A DNA stretch of 64,000 nucleotides from assembly GCF_004421185.1 (NCBI RefSeq), contig NZ_LXQB01000010.1:55964-119963 (forward strand), read 5' to 3'. Position 1 is the first letter of the stretch. Each line of letters begins with the position of its first letter. Under the pieces are notes generated by a model that did no database searches, was not told the origin of the DNA, and worked only from the letters and a program-made list of their open reading frames with translations. Position numbers and translations under genes: made by a program. The DNA is from Methylacidiphilum sp. Yel (GTDB taxonomy: Bacteria; Verrucomicrobiota; Verrucomicrobiia; Methylacidiphilales; Methylacidiphilaceae). Below are positions 8,180 to 17,764 of this stretch, one piece after another.

Positions 8180-9322
8180 TTCGAGGGTAGGTTTTGATTG
8201 TTCTTTATCTTTAAAGAGTTGCCAGCTTAAAAGGATCTGAGAAAAAAGACAAATCAGCGGTTTAAGCCAGAGTCCAATCTCTACCCATCTTTTCCCAAAA
8301 GCTTCTATGCCTAGGAAAGGTTGCAAAGCTAGCAAGAAGAGTCCAATTGTTTTTTGTTTTTCAACAAATAAAAAGTAGAGGCAGAAGAAACTCAGTGCGA
8401 GTCCAAGAAAGACATAGGAATTCAGTTCTGTGCGAGGATTGCAGAGGAGTAAATAAGCGGTAGAAAAAGAATAAAGAAGCATAGAAAAAAACAACGGACT
8501 TTTACTCCATCTTTTAAGCCTAAAAGCTAAAAGAATTATCCCTATGGCTGCTAAGCTGCGGATCAGCAGAGAAAGGACAAAAGGAAGTTCCCCATGTACG
8601 AGATGGAAGAGTCCTTGAATATCTGCAAAGTTTGCTACGTTTGGTTGGGAAACCGTTGTCATCCGCTTCATAAAAAGCAGGTACTGTTCTATAATGTAAA
8701 GTGGATGATCTAAGCAAAAGAAAAAGGGGAAGAGAACAAAGAGCAGGAAGAGCCAAAAAGCAGTTTTTTTGAAAGAAGGATAAAAAATGGTCGCATAAAC
8801 AAAAGGAAACAGCGCGATGGGTTTGAGGATCAAGCTTAGGAAGAAAAAAAAGGCTGCTTTTAGCCAATTTTTTTCCCCACAGGCCAAAAATGAAAGCACT
8901 AAGGAGCCACTAAGAGCTAGATTAGTTTGTCCATTTCGGATTGATGCTAGTGCACTGAACAAGATAAGTAGGGAAAAATAGAAAAAGATCTTATCCTGAT
9001 GGAGCGGGAAAAAAGAGGTTGTGAGTTTTCGGACTGCCCCAACAAATATCAAAAGGGAGAATATTCTCCATAATATTTCTCTTGGAATTGGGGGCAGAAG
9101 GGCAAAGGGAGTAAAAAAAAGGGCAAAATGAGGAAAATAGAGAAACCCATGAATTCCACTAGATTCGTAAAGAGGGACTTTTTGTAAAAACCTTGTAGAG
9201 GCTTGAACATAAGCCAGAGTAACGGTTCGACTTTGTGGATTATGGAATATAAGAAGGCTGAGGGAAAGAAGTAAGACTGACCAAAGGATAATGTTGGCAA
9301 AGGCCAAATAAGAACTTTTCAT
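8147..9322 (-). CDS. GT87-type polytopic membrane glycosyltransferase (DUF2029-like)
   Basis: 391 residues with about ten hydrophobic helices. The early loop carries RFLQKVPLYESSGIHGFLYFP, followed by hydrophobic FALFFTPFALLPP. This fits the polyprenyl-phosphate-sugar-using GT87 family (PimE-like fold), where an Asp/Glu in the first periplasmic loop is catalytic. It follows a polysaccharide deacetylase with a 4-nt overlap and a GT2 enzyme upstream, suggesting a three-gene unit for a lipid-linked sugar or glycan. Family assignment is moderate; the substrate is unknown. Confidence 0.65.
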   Translation of the reverse strand: MKSSYLAFANIILWSVLLLSLSLLIFHNPQSRTVTLAYVQASTRFLQKVPLYESSGIHGFLYFPHFALFFTPFALLPPIPREILWRIFSLLIFVGAVRKLTTSFFPLHQDKIFFYFSLLILFSALASIRNGQTNLALSGSLVLSFLACGEKNWLKAAFFFFLSLILKPIALFPFVYATIFYPSFKKTAFWLFLLFVLFPFFFCLDHPLYIIEQYLLFMKRMTTVSQPNVANFADIQGLFHLVHGELPFVLSLLIRSLAAIGIILLAFRLKRWSKSPLFFSMLLYSFSTAYLLLCNPRTELNSYVFLGLALSFFCLYFLFVEKQKTIGLFLLALQPFLGIEAFGKRWVEIGLWLKPLICLFSQILLSWQLFKDKEQSKPTLESNPNSQSSLL

Positions 9323-10113
9323 AACTGTTCTACAGGCCTTTCTTTCTGAAGAACATCATTTAGAGTACAAAACTTTACCTCTAAAGATTGCAGCCAAGAA
9401 ATGTATGCCTCGAGTCTTTGTAAAAGAACCAGGCCATCGATCGCTTTTGCTATTCTAGGAATGGGATATTGCTGGATATTGGCAAATTCCCATGGGTGAA
9501 AAAAAATATTGAGATAGCCTTTTTCCTGTAATGTCCAGAGGGAAAAGGTTTTGAATAAGGATAAAGGGATATTTTTAAAGGAGAGCCAACAAAGAGGAAT
9601 ACGAAACAAGGGAGTAGTCGAAATTGGTATTTGAACAAGGCCCTGCTCGCAAAAAATTTTTCTTGGGAATGATAAATAATTGTATCTACCAGGTAGCCAG
9701 GTAGGATTGATCGATGAGTTGTATTTATACCCAGAACAAATAAGTGATTGGTAATTTACAGCTCTGAATCTAGGACTTCGATATCCAAGAATTTGAACTG
9801 AGCAGATATCTTCTAGGATTTTCTTTGAAAGGTGAAGTTCTTCATCTTTCCCGATAGGATTGTGGCTTAATCCATGCGATGCGATTTCGTGTCCAAACGC
9901 TAGAATAGTTTTAATAAGTTCGGTTTTTTTTAAAGCAAAAGATGCCGTTGTAAAAAAAGTGACTTTTATCCCTTTTTTTTGGAGTAACTCCAAGAGAGTC
10001 TCTGCGCCTTCATTGGACACCTGAATCTGTTCTTTTTCTTTTAAGTAATGCCCGTACTCGCAAGGAATATCAAATTCTTCGAGATCAAAGTTCAAATAGA
10101 TTTTGCCGATCAT
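9319..10113 (-). CDS. Polysaccharide deacetylase (NodB-like) family protein
   Basis: About 264 residues from ATG 10113; a TTG at 10131 would add six. The NodB fold is suggested by YLNFDLEEFD at the N-terminus, KKGIKVTFFTTASFAL, the metal-binding pattern HEIASHGLSHNPIG, and ILGYRSPRFRAVN. The first motif lacks the usual double Asp, so it belongs to the Asp-Leu-Glu-Glu subgroup. Likely removes N-acetyl groups from a cell-surface sugar. The start lies inside the 3' end of the GT2 gene and the stop overlaps the GT87 gene, so the three genes are tightly coupled. Confidence 0.8.
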   Translation of the reverse strand: MIGKIYLNFDLEEFDIPCEYGHYLKEKEQIQVSNEGAETLLELLQKKGIKVTFFTTASFALKKTELIKTILAFGHEIASHGLSHNPIGKDEELHLSKKILEDICSVQILGYRSPRFRAVNYQSLICSGYKYNSSINPTWLPGRYNYLSFPRKIFCEQGLVQIPISTTPLFRIPLCWLSFKNIPLSLFKTFSLWTLQEKGYLNIFFHPWEFANIQQYPIPRIAKAIDGLVLLQRLEAYISWLQSLEVKFCTLNDVLQKERPVEQL

Positions 10114-10837
10114 ATTCCCCTTTGTTTGCAAAATATTTGATTTGCACCAACTCCTTTAACATCCGAAGGGAATCACCAAAAAGTTTGATTTTCGAATGCT
10201 TATAAGAGTGTGTGGCAGAGACTTTAACAGGAATTTCTTCAACTTTATATCCTAATTTTCTTGCAAGAAAAATCAGTTCCACATCAAAAGAAAAACCTTC
10301 AATTCTTTGCAATTTAAATAACTTTTCAGCTACAGTTCTCCGAAAGGCTTTCAGACCGGCTTGTGTATCCGAATAAGGCAGGTCAAGTATGAAACCAACC
10401 AGTTTGTTAAAACAGTAGCCAAGAAATTTTCTTCTTAAACTCCGTTCCAAACAAAAACCCTTTTTTTCCGATACTCTGCTGCCAATGGCAATATCACAAC
10501 TTTGTAGTTTTTCTTCAAACAAAGGCAGGTAATCTAAAGGATAAGCTAAATCCCCATCTAGAAAACAGAAATTGTCTCCATGGGTGTGCCGGAAGCCTTC
10601 TTTTATAGCATAGCCTTTGCCTTTGTTGGTCTTGTAATCGATAAGTTGCACATGAGCAGAGGCAAATTCTTTTAAAACGGCTTTCAACAAATTTCCAGTG
10701 TTATCTGTAGAGCCATCATTAACAAAAATAAATTCGTATCGAGGATGTTGCATAGAAAACTGGCAGATAGATCGAGAGACTTCTTGAATGATTTTTTCTT
10801 CGTTATAGACCGGAAGAACAACACTGAATATGGTCAT
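10085..10837 (-). CDS. Family 2 glycosyltransferase, dolichyl/polyprenyl-phosphate sugar synthase type
   Basis: 250 residues, GT-A fold: VVLPVYNEEKIIQEVSRSI, FVNDGSTDNTGNLLK, and the metal site CFLDGDLAYPLDYLP. YSDTQAGLKAFRR and FDVELIFLARKLGYKVEEIPV are typical of Dpm1-like enzymes that load mannose or glucose onto polyprenyl phosphate. No membrane helices follow the catalytic domain. It would supply the lipid-linked sugar for the GT87 protein two genes downstream (inference). Confidence 0.85.
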   Translation of the reverse strand: MTIFSVVLPVYNEEKIIQEVSRSICQFSMQHPRYEFIFVNDGSTDNTGNLLKAVLKEFASAHVQLIDYKTNKGKGYAIKEGFRHTHGDNFCFLDGDLAYPLDYLPLFEEKLQSCDIAIGSRVSEKKGFCLERSLRRKFLGYCFNKLVGFILDLPYSDTQAGLKAFRRTVAEKLFKLQRIEGFSFDVELIFLARKLGYKVEEIPVKVSATHSYKHSKIKLFGDSLRMLKELVQIKYFANKGEYDRQNLFEL

Positions 10838-10962
10838 GGAAATCTAATTGCAATTAAAAAAAAGAAAATGGAAGTTCTTTGTTTCGATAATTTTTTGCTT
10901 TGCTAGTTCTCATACCATTTCGCCCCCCTTTCCTTTGAATCTTCACTAGGATATTATAAATT

Positions 10963-11409
10963 GTGGATTTTAATGCTTTTATCTCTGAAAAAAAAGACAA
11001 ACAAATTATCTTTTTTGATGGAATATGTGTTTTATGCAATTCTTTTGTATCCTTTGTGTTAAGAAAAGATAAAAAACATTCTTTTTTGTTTGCCCCAAGA
11101 CAAGGAAAATTGTTTGAAAAATTCCAATGGCTCATGAGTCCTGAGGCGAAAATAGCCGATTCTATAGTTCTCTGTCGTTATAACGCGAAGAAACATACAT
11201 GGGAATTTTTCATTGAATCGCAAGCTGTTGTGGAGATTCTAAAAAGCCTTACTGGGTTTTATTTGTTAGGACTTCTGCTTTCTTTTTTCCCCACTTCGTT
11301 TTTAAATAAACTCTATAGACTAATTGCTAAAAATCGATACAAGCTCTTTGGGAAAGAAAAAAATTGCCGTTTTCTGAATCAAGAAGAAAGGAAATACTTT
11401 TTTGATTGA
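10963..11409 (+). CDS. Thiol-disulfide oxidoreductase-like DCC family protein (DUF393)
   Basis: 148 residues starting with GTG. The family's namesake motif appears as IIFFDGICVLCNSFVSFVLR with both cysteines, followed by FLFAPRQGK. A later hydrophobic stretch (FYLLGLLLSFFPTSFLNKLYRLIAKNRYK) is also usual for the family. Function is not established; a redox role is inferred from the Cys-x-x-Cys. Divergent from the GT2 gene over 125 bp. Confidence 0.85.
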   Translation: MDFNAFISEKKDKQIIFFDGICVLCNSFVSFVLRKDKKHSFLFAPRQGKLFEKFQWLMSPEAKIADSIVLCRYNAKKHTWEFFIESQAVVEILKSLTGFYLLGLLLSFFPTSFLNKLYRLIAKNRYKLFGKEKNCRFLNQEERKYFFD

Positions 11410-11445
11410 TCCTTTCCTACTCACTTTGCCACAATAATAACAAAA

Positions 11446-11826
11446 ATGCAAAGTCTAGACAAATTAGACCAAATATTTGAACTACAAAAAAAACTGAATC
11501 TAAAAATAGGGGTTGATCCTACGACTATGGATCAGGAAACTCGAATACAGTGGCTTTTGAATTATACTCGAGCCATTGGGCAGGAGCTGGCCGAACTGGT
11601 CGACAGTATTCCATGGAAATGGTGGGCGAAATATCAAAAATTTGACCTACAGAATGCCCGCGTTGAGGTCATCGATCTGTTGCACTTTCTTGTTTCCACA
11701 GCCCAACTTTTAGGGATGAGTCCAGAAGATCTTTTCGAAGCCTATCACAAAAAACATATGGTCAATATAAAAAGGATCGACGAAGGGTATCATGTTAAAG
11801 ATGAAAACGATTGCAAGCATATTTGA
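11446..11826 (+). CDS. Dimeric all-alpha dUTPase-like nucleotide pyrophosphatase
   Basis: 126 residues. Signature pieces of the dimeric dUTPase family (MazG-like superfamily): LDQIFELQKKLN, WLLNYTRAIGQELAELVDSIPWKWW, ARVEVIDLLHFLVS, and the C-terminal KKHMVNIKRIDEGY. The E-x-x-E and E-x-x-D helices that bind magnesium are present. Probably hydrolyses dUTP or a related nucleotide, limiting uracil in DNA. Shorter than Leishmania/phage forms, as usual in bacteria. No clear Shine-Dalgarno before the ATG. Confidence 0.8.
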   Translation: MQSLDKLDQIFELQKKLNLKIGVDPTTMDQETRIQWLLNYTRAIGQELAELVDSIPWKWWAKYQKFDLQNARVEVIDLLHFLVSTAQLLGMSPEDLFEAYHKKHMVNIKRIDEGYHVKDENDCKHI

Positions 11827-11915
11827 TTTTTCATCTTTAATATGAGTCAGCATGTTTTATAACCTTTTTAATTTTTCTTTTGTAGGGTTAATTTCTTAAG
11901 AAAAGAAGGAAAAGA

Positions 11916-12560
11916 ATGGGAGAGGGGGGTTGCGACAGTCTGGAGAGGATGGACAGCATCCCTCCATTAGATTATTGGATTTTTTCTACGCCCCATGCTG
12001 AGGGGGCAATGGACCTTTCCAGTATCTTTGGTGCCAACGGCTCTTTGATGCTGGATTTAGGGGCTGGAGAAGGGTCTTTTATTATTGATTATGCAATGAA
12101 AAATCCCCAAGCCTGTCTTTTTGCCATAGAAAAAAAAATTAGCAGGGTACGAAAAATAGCTTCAAAAGCTAGACGTTTAAATTTAAAAAACCTTAGGGTT
12201 GTTCATTGTTGCTGGGAACAATTTTTATTAAGGCATTGTATGCCTTCTTCAGTCGACGAAATACATATTCTTTTCCCTGATCCTTGGCCAAAGAGAAGGC
12301 ACCATAAACGAAGATCCATCAAAGCTCCCGTTGTTCAAGCAATAGCCGATGTGCTTAAACCCAATGGGATATGCCGACTACTAACTGATAACAGAGAATA
12401 TTTTCTTTGGAGTGAAAAACTTTTTCTTCTTTCAGGATATTTTGAAGAAAAACCACTATCATTGCCTTCCGAATATCCTGAAAGCCTATTCCAAAAAAGG
12501 TTTAAAGAAAGGGGCATTATTTGTTATCAGGCGGTGTGGAGAAAAAAGACAACATTGTAG
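11916..12560 (+). CDS. trmB: tRNA (guanine-N7-)-methyltransferase
   Basis: Makes m7G46 in the tRNA variable loop using SAM. 214 residues. SAM site LMLDLGAGEGSFIIDYA, IEKKISRVRK, and the TrmB hallmark ILFPDPWPKRRHHKRR; then LLTDNREYF. AGAAGGAAAAGA precedes the ATG. Convergent with the outer-membrane barrel gene, 38 bp apart. Confidence 0.93.
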   Translation: MGEGGCDSLERMDSIPPLDYWIFSTPHAEGAMDLSSIFGANGSLMLDLGAGEGSFIIDYAMKNPQACLFAIEKKISRVRKIASKARRLNLKNLRVVHCCWEQFLLRHCMPSSVDEIHILFPDPWPKRRHHKRRSIKAPVVQAIADVLKPNGICRLLTDNREYFLWSEKLFLLSGYFEEKPLSLPSEYPESLFQKRFKERGIICYQAVWRKKTTL

Positions 12561-12588
12561 ATGCCCCTTTCAGCTTCAGTTAATTATT

Positions 12589-12606
12589 CTTTCTGTAATC
12601 AGAAAG
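12589..12606. repeat. Hairpin at trmB / barrel-gene convergent junction
   Basis: CTTTCTG and CAGAAAG (7 bp, perfect) around TAAT, overlapping the stop codon of the minus-strand gene. Position suits a shared transcription end, but no T-run follows on either strand. Confidence 0.3.
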
Positions 12607-13369
12607 CATAGCCAATGGCTAAGAGTCCTAATGGAATCATTGCATGGCCAATAGTAACCTGAGTGGCTCCAAGATTATATCCTGAAAGGGTATCCGTCCA
12701 AATCCATTCAAATTGAGCGGCTGCCAACCAGTGTGCAGTGATGAAATAGCGCACACCGGCTAGGGGTTGAAAGGCAAAAGCCCAATTTGTCCCAATATTG
12801 GCATTGGCTACTTCAGCGTTGACAACAACAGCTCCCACTCCAAAACCAATATAAGGTTCAAAATTGCCAATATGATAACCCACAGTGCCATTAACCATTA
12901 GGGCACCAATGTTTAGGGCAGTATTCATATTAGGCAGGCTCAGATAATGTCCAGTGCCTATGAAAGCGCCTTCAGCATCCACTGTCCATGCAAGATGGGT
13001 TTCAGTATCAAGCCAATGATAACCACCAAGTACTCCAAGAACAGTGCTAAAGTTGGTGTTGACAGTAATGGGTCCGCCGGGATTGGTAAAGCCATCATTA
13101 GCGCCTACAAAAGCAGTTCCGGCTCCTCCGGCAATATACCAGGCTCCAACGATTCGCTTCGATTCAGCACCAGCTTTTTCCATTGCCTTTTTATTTTCCA
13201 AGTATTTTGAACTATGATCTTTATCTACCGCTATTTCATCTCCTTCCGCTAGGGTCGATGCATTGTCTTCGGCTTTCAGATGCAAAGCAGAAAAACCAAA
13301 TCCAATGCTTAAGCAAAGGAGCGCACATCGTAAGATTTTCAAAGCCCAAAGCTTTATATTTTTTTTCAT
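12599..13369 (-). CDS. Outer-membrane beta-barrel protein, function unknown
   Basis: 256 residues. N-terminal signal peptide ending at HLKA, then an acidic/lysine-rich linker to about residue 65, then alternating beta strands: AWYIAGGAGTAFVG, STVLGVLGGYHW, EPYIGFGVGAVVV, FAFQPLAGVRYFI, AAAQFEWIWT, and a C-terminal IPLGLLAIGYAF. The terminal Phe is a classic outer-membrane assembly signal. Resembles small OmpA/OmpW-size eight-stranded barrels, but no family motif identifies it. A GAGGGAAA ribosome site precedes the ATG, and an AT-rich 290-bp divergent region separates it from pheT. Confidence 0.8.
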   Translation of the reverse strand: MKKNIKLWALKILRCALLCLSIGFGFSALHLKAEDNASTLAEGDEIAVDKDHSSKYLENKKAMEKAGAESKRIVGAWYIAGGAGTAFVGANDGFTNPGGPITVNTNFSTVLGVLGGYHWLDTETHLAWTVDAEGAFIGTGHYLSLPNMNTALNIGALMVNGTVGYHIGNFEPYIGFGVGAVVVNAEVANANIGTNWAFAFQPLAGVRYFITAHWLAAAQFEWIWTDTLSGYNLGATQVTIGHAMIPLGLLAIGYAF

Positions 13370-13661
13370 TTTCCCTCCTCTTAGGATTCTATTAATTATT
13401 TTAATTATTTTTTAAAATAAATTATAAATAAACTTGTAGGTTTTATCTCTTAATCTTAAAAAAAAATCAAAACAAAATTATCGAAATTTTAATCTAGGCA
13501 TTCTGACTAATTTTTCTTTAGTTTAATGCATGGCTTTAAACAAAACGAACGCCAATAGCCAGTAATGCTTTTAGTAAATCTGTAATCAAGTAGATCAAGT
13601 AGAAAATGGGGAAAGGATTTAGAGGGAAAAAAATTGGTATAGGTTTTAGGATAATAGAACA

Positions 13662-15989
13662 ATGAAAATATCTCTTAATTGGCTTAAAGATTATATTGAA
13701 TTGGAAAAGCCTTTGGCTCTGATAGTCGAAAAATTGACATTAGGGGGAGTGGAAGTTGAGGAAGTTAATGAGATAGGAATTGAAGATGAAAAGATAGTAG
13801 TAGGCGAAATAGTGAGCTGGAGGCCGCATCCCAACGCCGATAAACTAAGGGTGTGTGAGGTCTTTACTGGCTTAGATAAGCTCAGTATTGTATGTGGCGC
13901 TAAAAATTTTGATGTAGGAGATCGAGTCGTCTTAGCTTTACCTGGGGCTGTTTTGCCTAGAGGTCTGCAGATTGGAGTAAAAAAAATACGTGGCGAAACT
14001 TCTTACGGGATGCTCTGCTCTGAAAAGGAACTAGGATTATCGGGGGAATCTGAAGGGATAATGATTTTATCAAAAGAAGTTCCATTAGGTAGTAGCCTTA
14101 GCTCTTTCTTTCCAAAAGACACGATTCTTGATTTGGAGATCACTCCGAATCGGTCCGATCTGCTCTGTTATATTGGGATTGCCAGAGAGCTTGCAGCTCT
14201 TGGTGTGGGGAAACTAAAATCTTCAAGGGCTTTTCAGCTAGCATCCATTGGAGAAGGGTTAATGAGTCGTTATGGAAAAGTGACGATAGAGAATAAGAAG
14301 AAATGTCTTTTGTATTCAGGATGCTGGATTGAGAACATAAGGGTTGGACCTTCTCCTACTTGGCTTGCTTCTAGGCTTAAAGCGAGTGGTTTTAAGCCAA
14401 TCAATGCGGTTGTTGATATTACGAATTATGTTCTTCTTGAAACTGGACAGCCTCTTCATGCTTTCGATGCCGAACGGTTTGGTTCCCAGAACATTATTGT
14501 AAGAGATGGCCAGAAAGGTGAGCTTTTTGTTGGATTAGATGGGAAAGAATATGTTTTGGATGAAAGAGATTTGGTTATTGCAAGCCCCCATCAGGTAGAA
14601 GCTCTTGCAGGAGTAATCGGAGGAAAGGCTTCGGCAGTCAGCAGCTCTACTACATCGATTCTCCTAGAATCGGCTTGGTTTGAGCCCTTTACAATTCAAC
14701 AGACATCCAATAGGCTGGGGATAGTGACCGAAGCCTCTTATCGATTTGCAAGAAGGGTAGATCCGCAAGGGGTAATTCCTGGGAGAATCAGGGCTGTGGA
14801 GCTATTGGAAAAAGTCCTTGGGGCGAAATTGGTTGGAGGTGTCATAGAGGGAAAAATTGAGGCAAGCAAAAATAGCATCAGGCTTAGAAAACAAAAGCTT
14901 GAGGAGTTTACTGCTTTGTCTTGGTCACAAACAGAAATAGAAGAAAAACTCAAGTCTTTGGGATTACTCTTAAAGCATCAAACAGAGAAGGAATCTTATT
15001 GGGAAGCTCCTTCTTTCAGATCCGATTTGGAAATAGAAGAGGATCTTATTGAAGAGCTGGTACGGTTGCGTGGTCTTTCTGATATTCCCTCGCGGATTTC
15101 TTTTGGGTTGGCTTCACCATCAGCTACAGAAAAGGAATGGGATAAGGTCTTTGAGCTTAAACAAGTGCTGGCATCGAAAGGATATCAGGAATGCATGACC
15201 ATCCCCTTGGTGGTGGATGAAAAGAAGGAGGAGGAGGATAGAATTTCCCTATCCAATCCGGCAAGCAATTATCATGTAGTCCTCAGAAAATCTTTTTTGA
15301 GGTCTTTGGTTGAGGTAGCCAATACGAATTGGAGGCGAGGCAATAAGGAAATAAGGATATTTGAAATCGGCACTCTTTTTTTTAACAATAAGGGGAAGGT
15401 GTGTGAAGAGCAAAGGTTAGGCATTCTTGTCGGAGGAGAAACCAATCAACTGGAAACTCGTATGCTACAGTGGTCAATGAAACAACGAAAAATAGATTTT
15501 TATGATTTGAAGCAGCTGATGGATTTTCTAGAACAAAAAAAGGGTTTTTTGGAGGAAGATCGTAAAGAGTTGTTTTTAGTTCGTTCAGAGGACTTAGAAG
15601 GATTAGCAGTCGATTTTCCCTGTTATTATGTTGAATATAGCATCGAACGATGGAAAAGGGAAAGTGAGCAACTCCCCACCTATAAACCGCTTCCAACTCA
15701 ACCATCCATTCGAAGGGACATAGCATTGATTGTGGACAAGGAATTAAAGCATAAAGAAATCTTAACAGAGATTCGAAACCAAGAAGTTCCTTTTCTTGAA
15801 TCAGTAGAGCTTTTTGATCTTTTTGAAGATCTAGAGGGGATTCGAATTCCTAAAGAGAAAAAGTCCTTGGCTTATGCTTTAACTTTTCGAGCCAAAGATC
15901 GCACTTTGACAGATGAAGAAGTCAACGCTATTGTAATAAAACTAAAGGAAGGGTTACGGAAAAAACTTTCTTGTAGTTTTAGAGAATAA
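13662..15989 (+). CDS. pheT: Phenylalanine--tRNA ligase beta subunit
   Basis: 775 residues, full length. OB-fold tRNA-binding domain near residues 40-150 (VSWRPHPNADKLRVCEV), B3/B4 editing domain around 200-370 with LETGQPLHAFDAERF, B5 domain near 400-475, catalytic-core-like domain, and C-terminal FDX-ACB domain (PSIRRDIALIVDKE) that grips the anticodon. Works as (alpha-beta)2 with PheS. pheS is not in the window, so the usual pheST operon is split here. Confidence 0.96.
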   Translation: MKISLNWLKDYIELEKPLALIVEKLTLGGVEVEEVNEIGIEDEKIVVGEIVSWRPHPNADKLRVCEVFTGLDKLSIVCGAKNFDVGDRVVLALPGAVLPRGLQIGVKKIRGETSYGMLCSEKELGLSGESEGIMILSKEVPLGSSLSSFFPKDTILDLEITPNRSDLLCYIGIARELAALGVGKLKSSRAFQLASIGEGLMSRYGKVTIENKKKCLLYSGCWIENIRVGPSPTWLASRLKASGFKPINAVVDITNYVLLETGQPLHAFDAERFGSQNIIVRDGQKGELFVGLDGKEYVLDERDLVIASPHQVEALAGVIGGKASAVSSSTTSILLESAWFEPFTIQQTSNRLGIVTEASYRFARRVDPQGVIPGRIRAVELLEKVLGAKLVGGVIEGKIEASKNSIRLRKQKLEEFTALSWSQTEIEEKLKSLGLLLKHQTEKESYWEAPSFRSDLEIEEDLIEELVRLRGLSDIPSRISFGLASPSATEKEWDKVFELKQVLASKGYQECMTIPLVVDEKKEEEDRISLSNPASNYHVVLRKSFLRSLVEVANTNWRRGNKEIRIFEIGTLFFNNKGKVCEEQRLGILVGGETNQLETRMLQWSMKQRKIDFYDLKQLMDFLEQKKGFLEEDRKELFLVRSEDLEGLAVDFPCYYVEYSIERWKRESEQLPTYKPLPTQPSIRRDIALIVDKELKHKEILTEIRNQEVPFLESVELFDLFEDLEGIRIPKEKKSLAYALTFRAKDRTLTDEEVNAIVIKLKEGLRKKLSCSFRE

Positions 15990-16218
15990 GGGAGGATATT
16001 TTTTAAAGATTTCCCTTCGCTGTGCGTGATTGGAATGTTAGCCTTTCCTCCGATGTTTGAAATATTAGGGACCTAACGCTTTGCTGATTGAACGCCAGGC
16101 CTTAACTGGAAGGCGGGATTTCAGAGCGCTCCCTTTTCTGTACATAAAGGGACGAAAGGTCTCATTCACACGGCAGCGAGGGGATTTTTTTTCTAAGCAA
16201 CCTCGATTGAAAAAAGAT

Positions 16219-17553
16219 TTAGGCAAGGATAGTCCGAACGAAAGCTTCTATATTTCTTAGACTTCTTTGACTTAAAAAGAGGTTTCTAGCAGTTTTGTCT
16301 TTAGGTAGATTCTTTTCGGTCAGATCGAACAATCCGAAATTGGCTTTCATCGGTTGAAAATGCAGCGGATCAGCATGGCAGATATACCAGAGGAGTTCGC
16401 CGATCATTGTTTGTCTTGGGAAAATCACAGGCTCTTTCCCTTGAAGAAGCCTCGAGGCATTTATTCCTGCCACTAATCCACTAGCAATGTTACCTGCATA
16501 CCCTTCGAAGCCAGCGAGTTGGCCTGCAAAAAATAAAAGCAGATTGTCCTTGAACTGAAGAGTTGGGAGGAGCAGCCTGGGGGCATTAATAAAGGTGTTA
16601 CGGTGTAATTGGCCATAACGAATAAATTCGGCATTTTTTAATGCAGGGATAATCCTAAAAATTCTATCTTGTTCTTTGTAAGTAAGATTGGTTTGGAAAC
16701 CAACCATGTTGTAAAGCGAAGCTGCCAAATTATCTTGTCGTAGCTGGACGACGGCATAGGGCCTTTTGTTTGTCTTTGGATCGATCAGACCCGTAGGCCG
16801 AAGAGGGCCAAATCTCAGGGTATCTTCTCCTCTTTTAGCCATGATCTCGATCGGCAGACAGCCTTCAAAATAGAGTTCTTTTTCAAAATCATGCAGTTTG
16901 ATTCTTTCTGCATTGGCTAGTTGTCGGCTTAACTCTAAATACTGCTCTTTTGTAAGGGGACAGTTAACATAATCACCAGAATTGGCAGGGTCCATGTACC
17001 GAGAAGCTTTAAAAGCAGAGCTGAAATCAATGGAGCGAGCATCGACTATAGGACATAAGGCATCATAAAAATAAAGGGAATTGGATTGGGTCAACGCTTC
17101 CAGTCTTGCTGCAAGACGAGGGCTTGTCAAAGGGCCTGTTGCTAGGATACAAATCGAGTCGAATGTTAAATCTACTACCTCTTCTCTTATTAAAGTAATG
17201 TTGGGCTGTTTTAAAATGTGTTGCGTAACCGCTTGAGAAAATCTTTCTCTGTCTACGGCAAGAGATTTTCCTGCTGAAACCGAGCAACTATCAGCAATGG
17301 AAATGAGCAAAGAGTCTAGAATTCTCAATTCCTGAAGCAATAGACCAGAAGCATGGCTCAGTAGATTGGAACCAAAAGAATTACTGCAGACAATTTCAGC
17401 AAGATTGCTTCCAGAATGGGCTCCTGTTGGTATAAAAGGCCGCATTTCATAAAGAAAAACAGGAATCCCCCTTTTAGCAATCTGCCATGCTGCTTCAGAT
17501 CCTGCAAGCCCTCCTCCAATGACCACAATGCCTTTAGCCGAGCAATATTTCAT
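16219..17553 (-). CDS. trmFO: Methylenetetrahydrofolate--tRNA-(uracil-5-)-methyltransferase
   Basis: Folate/FAD-dependent enzyme that makes T54 in tRNA. About 444 residues from the ATG at 17553 (a GTG at 17571 would add six). FAD-binding IVVIGGGLAGSEAAWQIA at the N-terminus, then YEMRPFIPTGAHSG and LAEIVCSNSFGSN, and GFEGYAGNIASGLVAGINA near the C-terminus, all typical of TrmFO rather than its relative GidA. The ATG overlaps the stop of a small upstream frame as ATGA, which favours this start and suggests translational coupling. Confidence 0.93.
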   Translation of the reverse strand: MKYCSAKGIVVIGGGLAGSEAAWQIAKRGIPVFLYEMRPFIPTGAHSGSNLAEIVCSNSFGSNLLSHASGLLLQELRILDSLLISIADSCSVSAGKSLAVDRERFSQAVTQHILKQPNITLIREEVVDLTFDSICILATGPLTSPRLAARLEALTQSNSLYFYDALCPIVDARSIDFSSAFKASRYMDPANSGDYVNCPLTKEQYLELSRQLANAERIKLHDFEKELYFEGCLPIEIMAKRGEDTLRFGPLRPTGLIDPKTNKRPYAVVQLRQDNLAASLYNMVGFQTNLTYKEQDRIFRIIPALKNAEFIRYGQLHRNTFINAPRLLLPTLQFKDNLLLFFAGQLAGFEGYAGNIASGLVAGINASRLLQGKEPVIFPRQTMIGELLWYICHADPLHFQPMKANFGLFDLTEKNLPKDKTARNLFLSQRSLRNIEAFVRTILA

Positions 17554-17756
17554 TCTAAAAGAAAAATACACTCGACTAGAAAAAAGTTAATGATTTTCCT
17601 CTCCCTTAGACTATTTTCGTTAGTTTTACCATCAAAGAAGCTTTGTAGGGAGAATAGACTCAAAGAGCCTACAATTAGAAATACGGCAAAAGGGCTTTTA
17701 GAGTTCATATTGTGGGAGTAATTAGCTTCAGGCTCCCCAGCAAAAGAGCAGTTCAT
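17550..17756 (-). CDS. Possible small membrane protein between ilvD and trmFO
   Basis: 68 codons, unrecognised. It begins at an ATG 8 nt after the ilvD stop and ends in a TGA sharing ATGA with the trmFO start. It has one hydrophobic segment (SPFAVFLIVGSLSLFSLQSFF) and a charged tail. The exact ATGA junction argues for translation; the weak ribosome site and lack of a family argue against. It may only be a leader that couples ilvD to trmFO. Confidence 0.35.
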   Translation of the reverse strand: MNCSFAGEPEANYSHNMNSKSPFAVFLIVGSLSLFSLQSFFDGKTNENSLRERKIINFFLVECIFLLE

Positions 17757-17764
17757 CCAATGGA

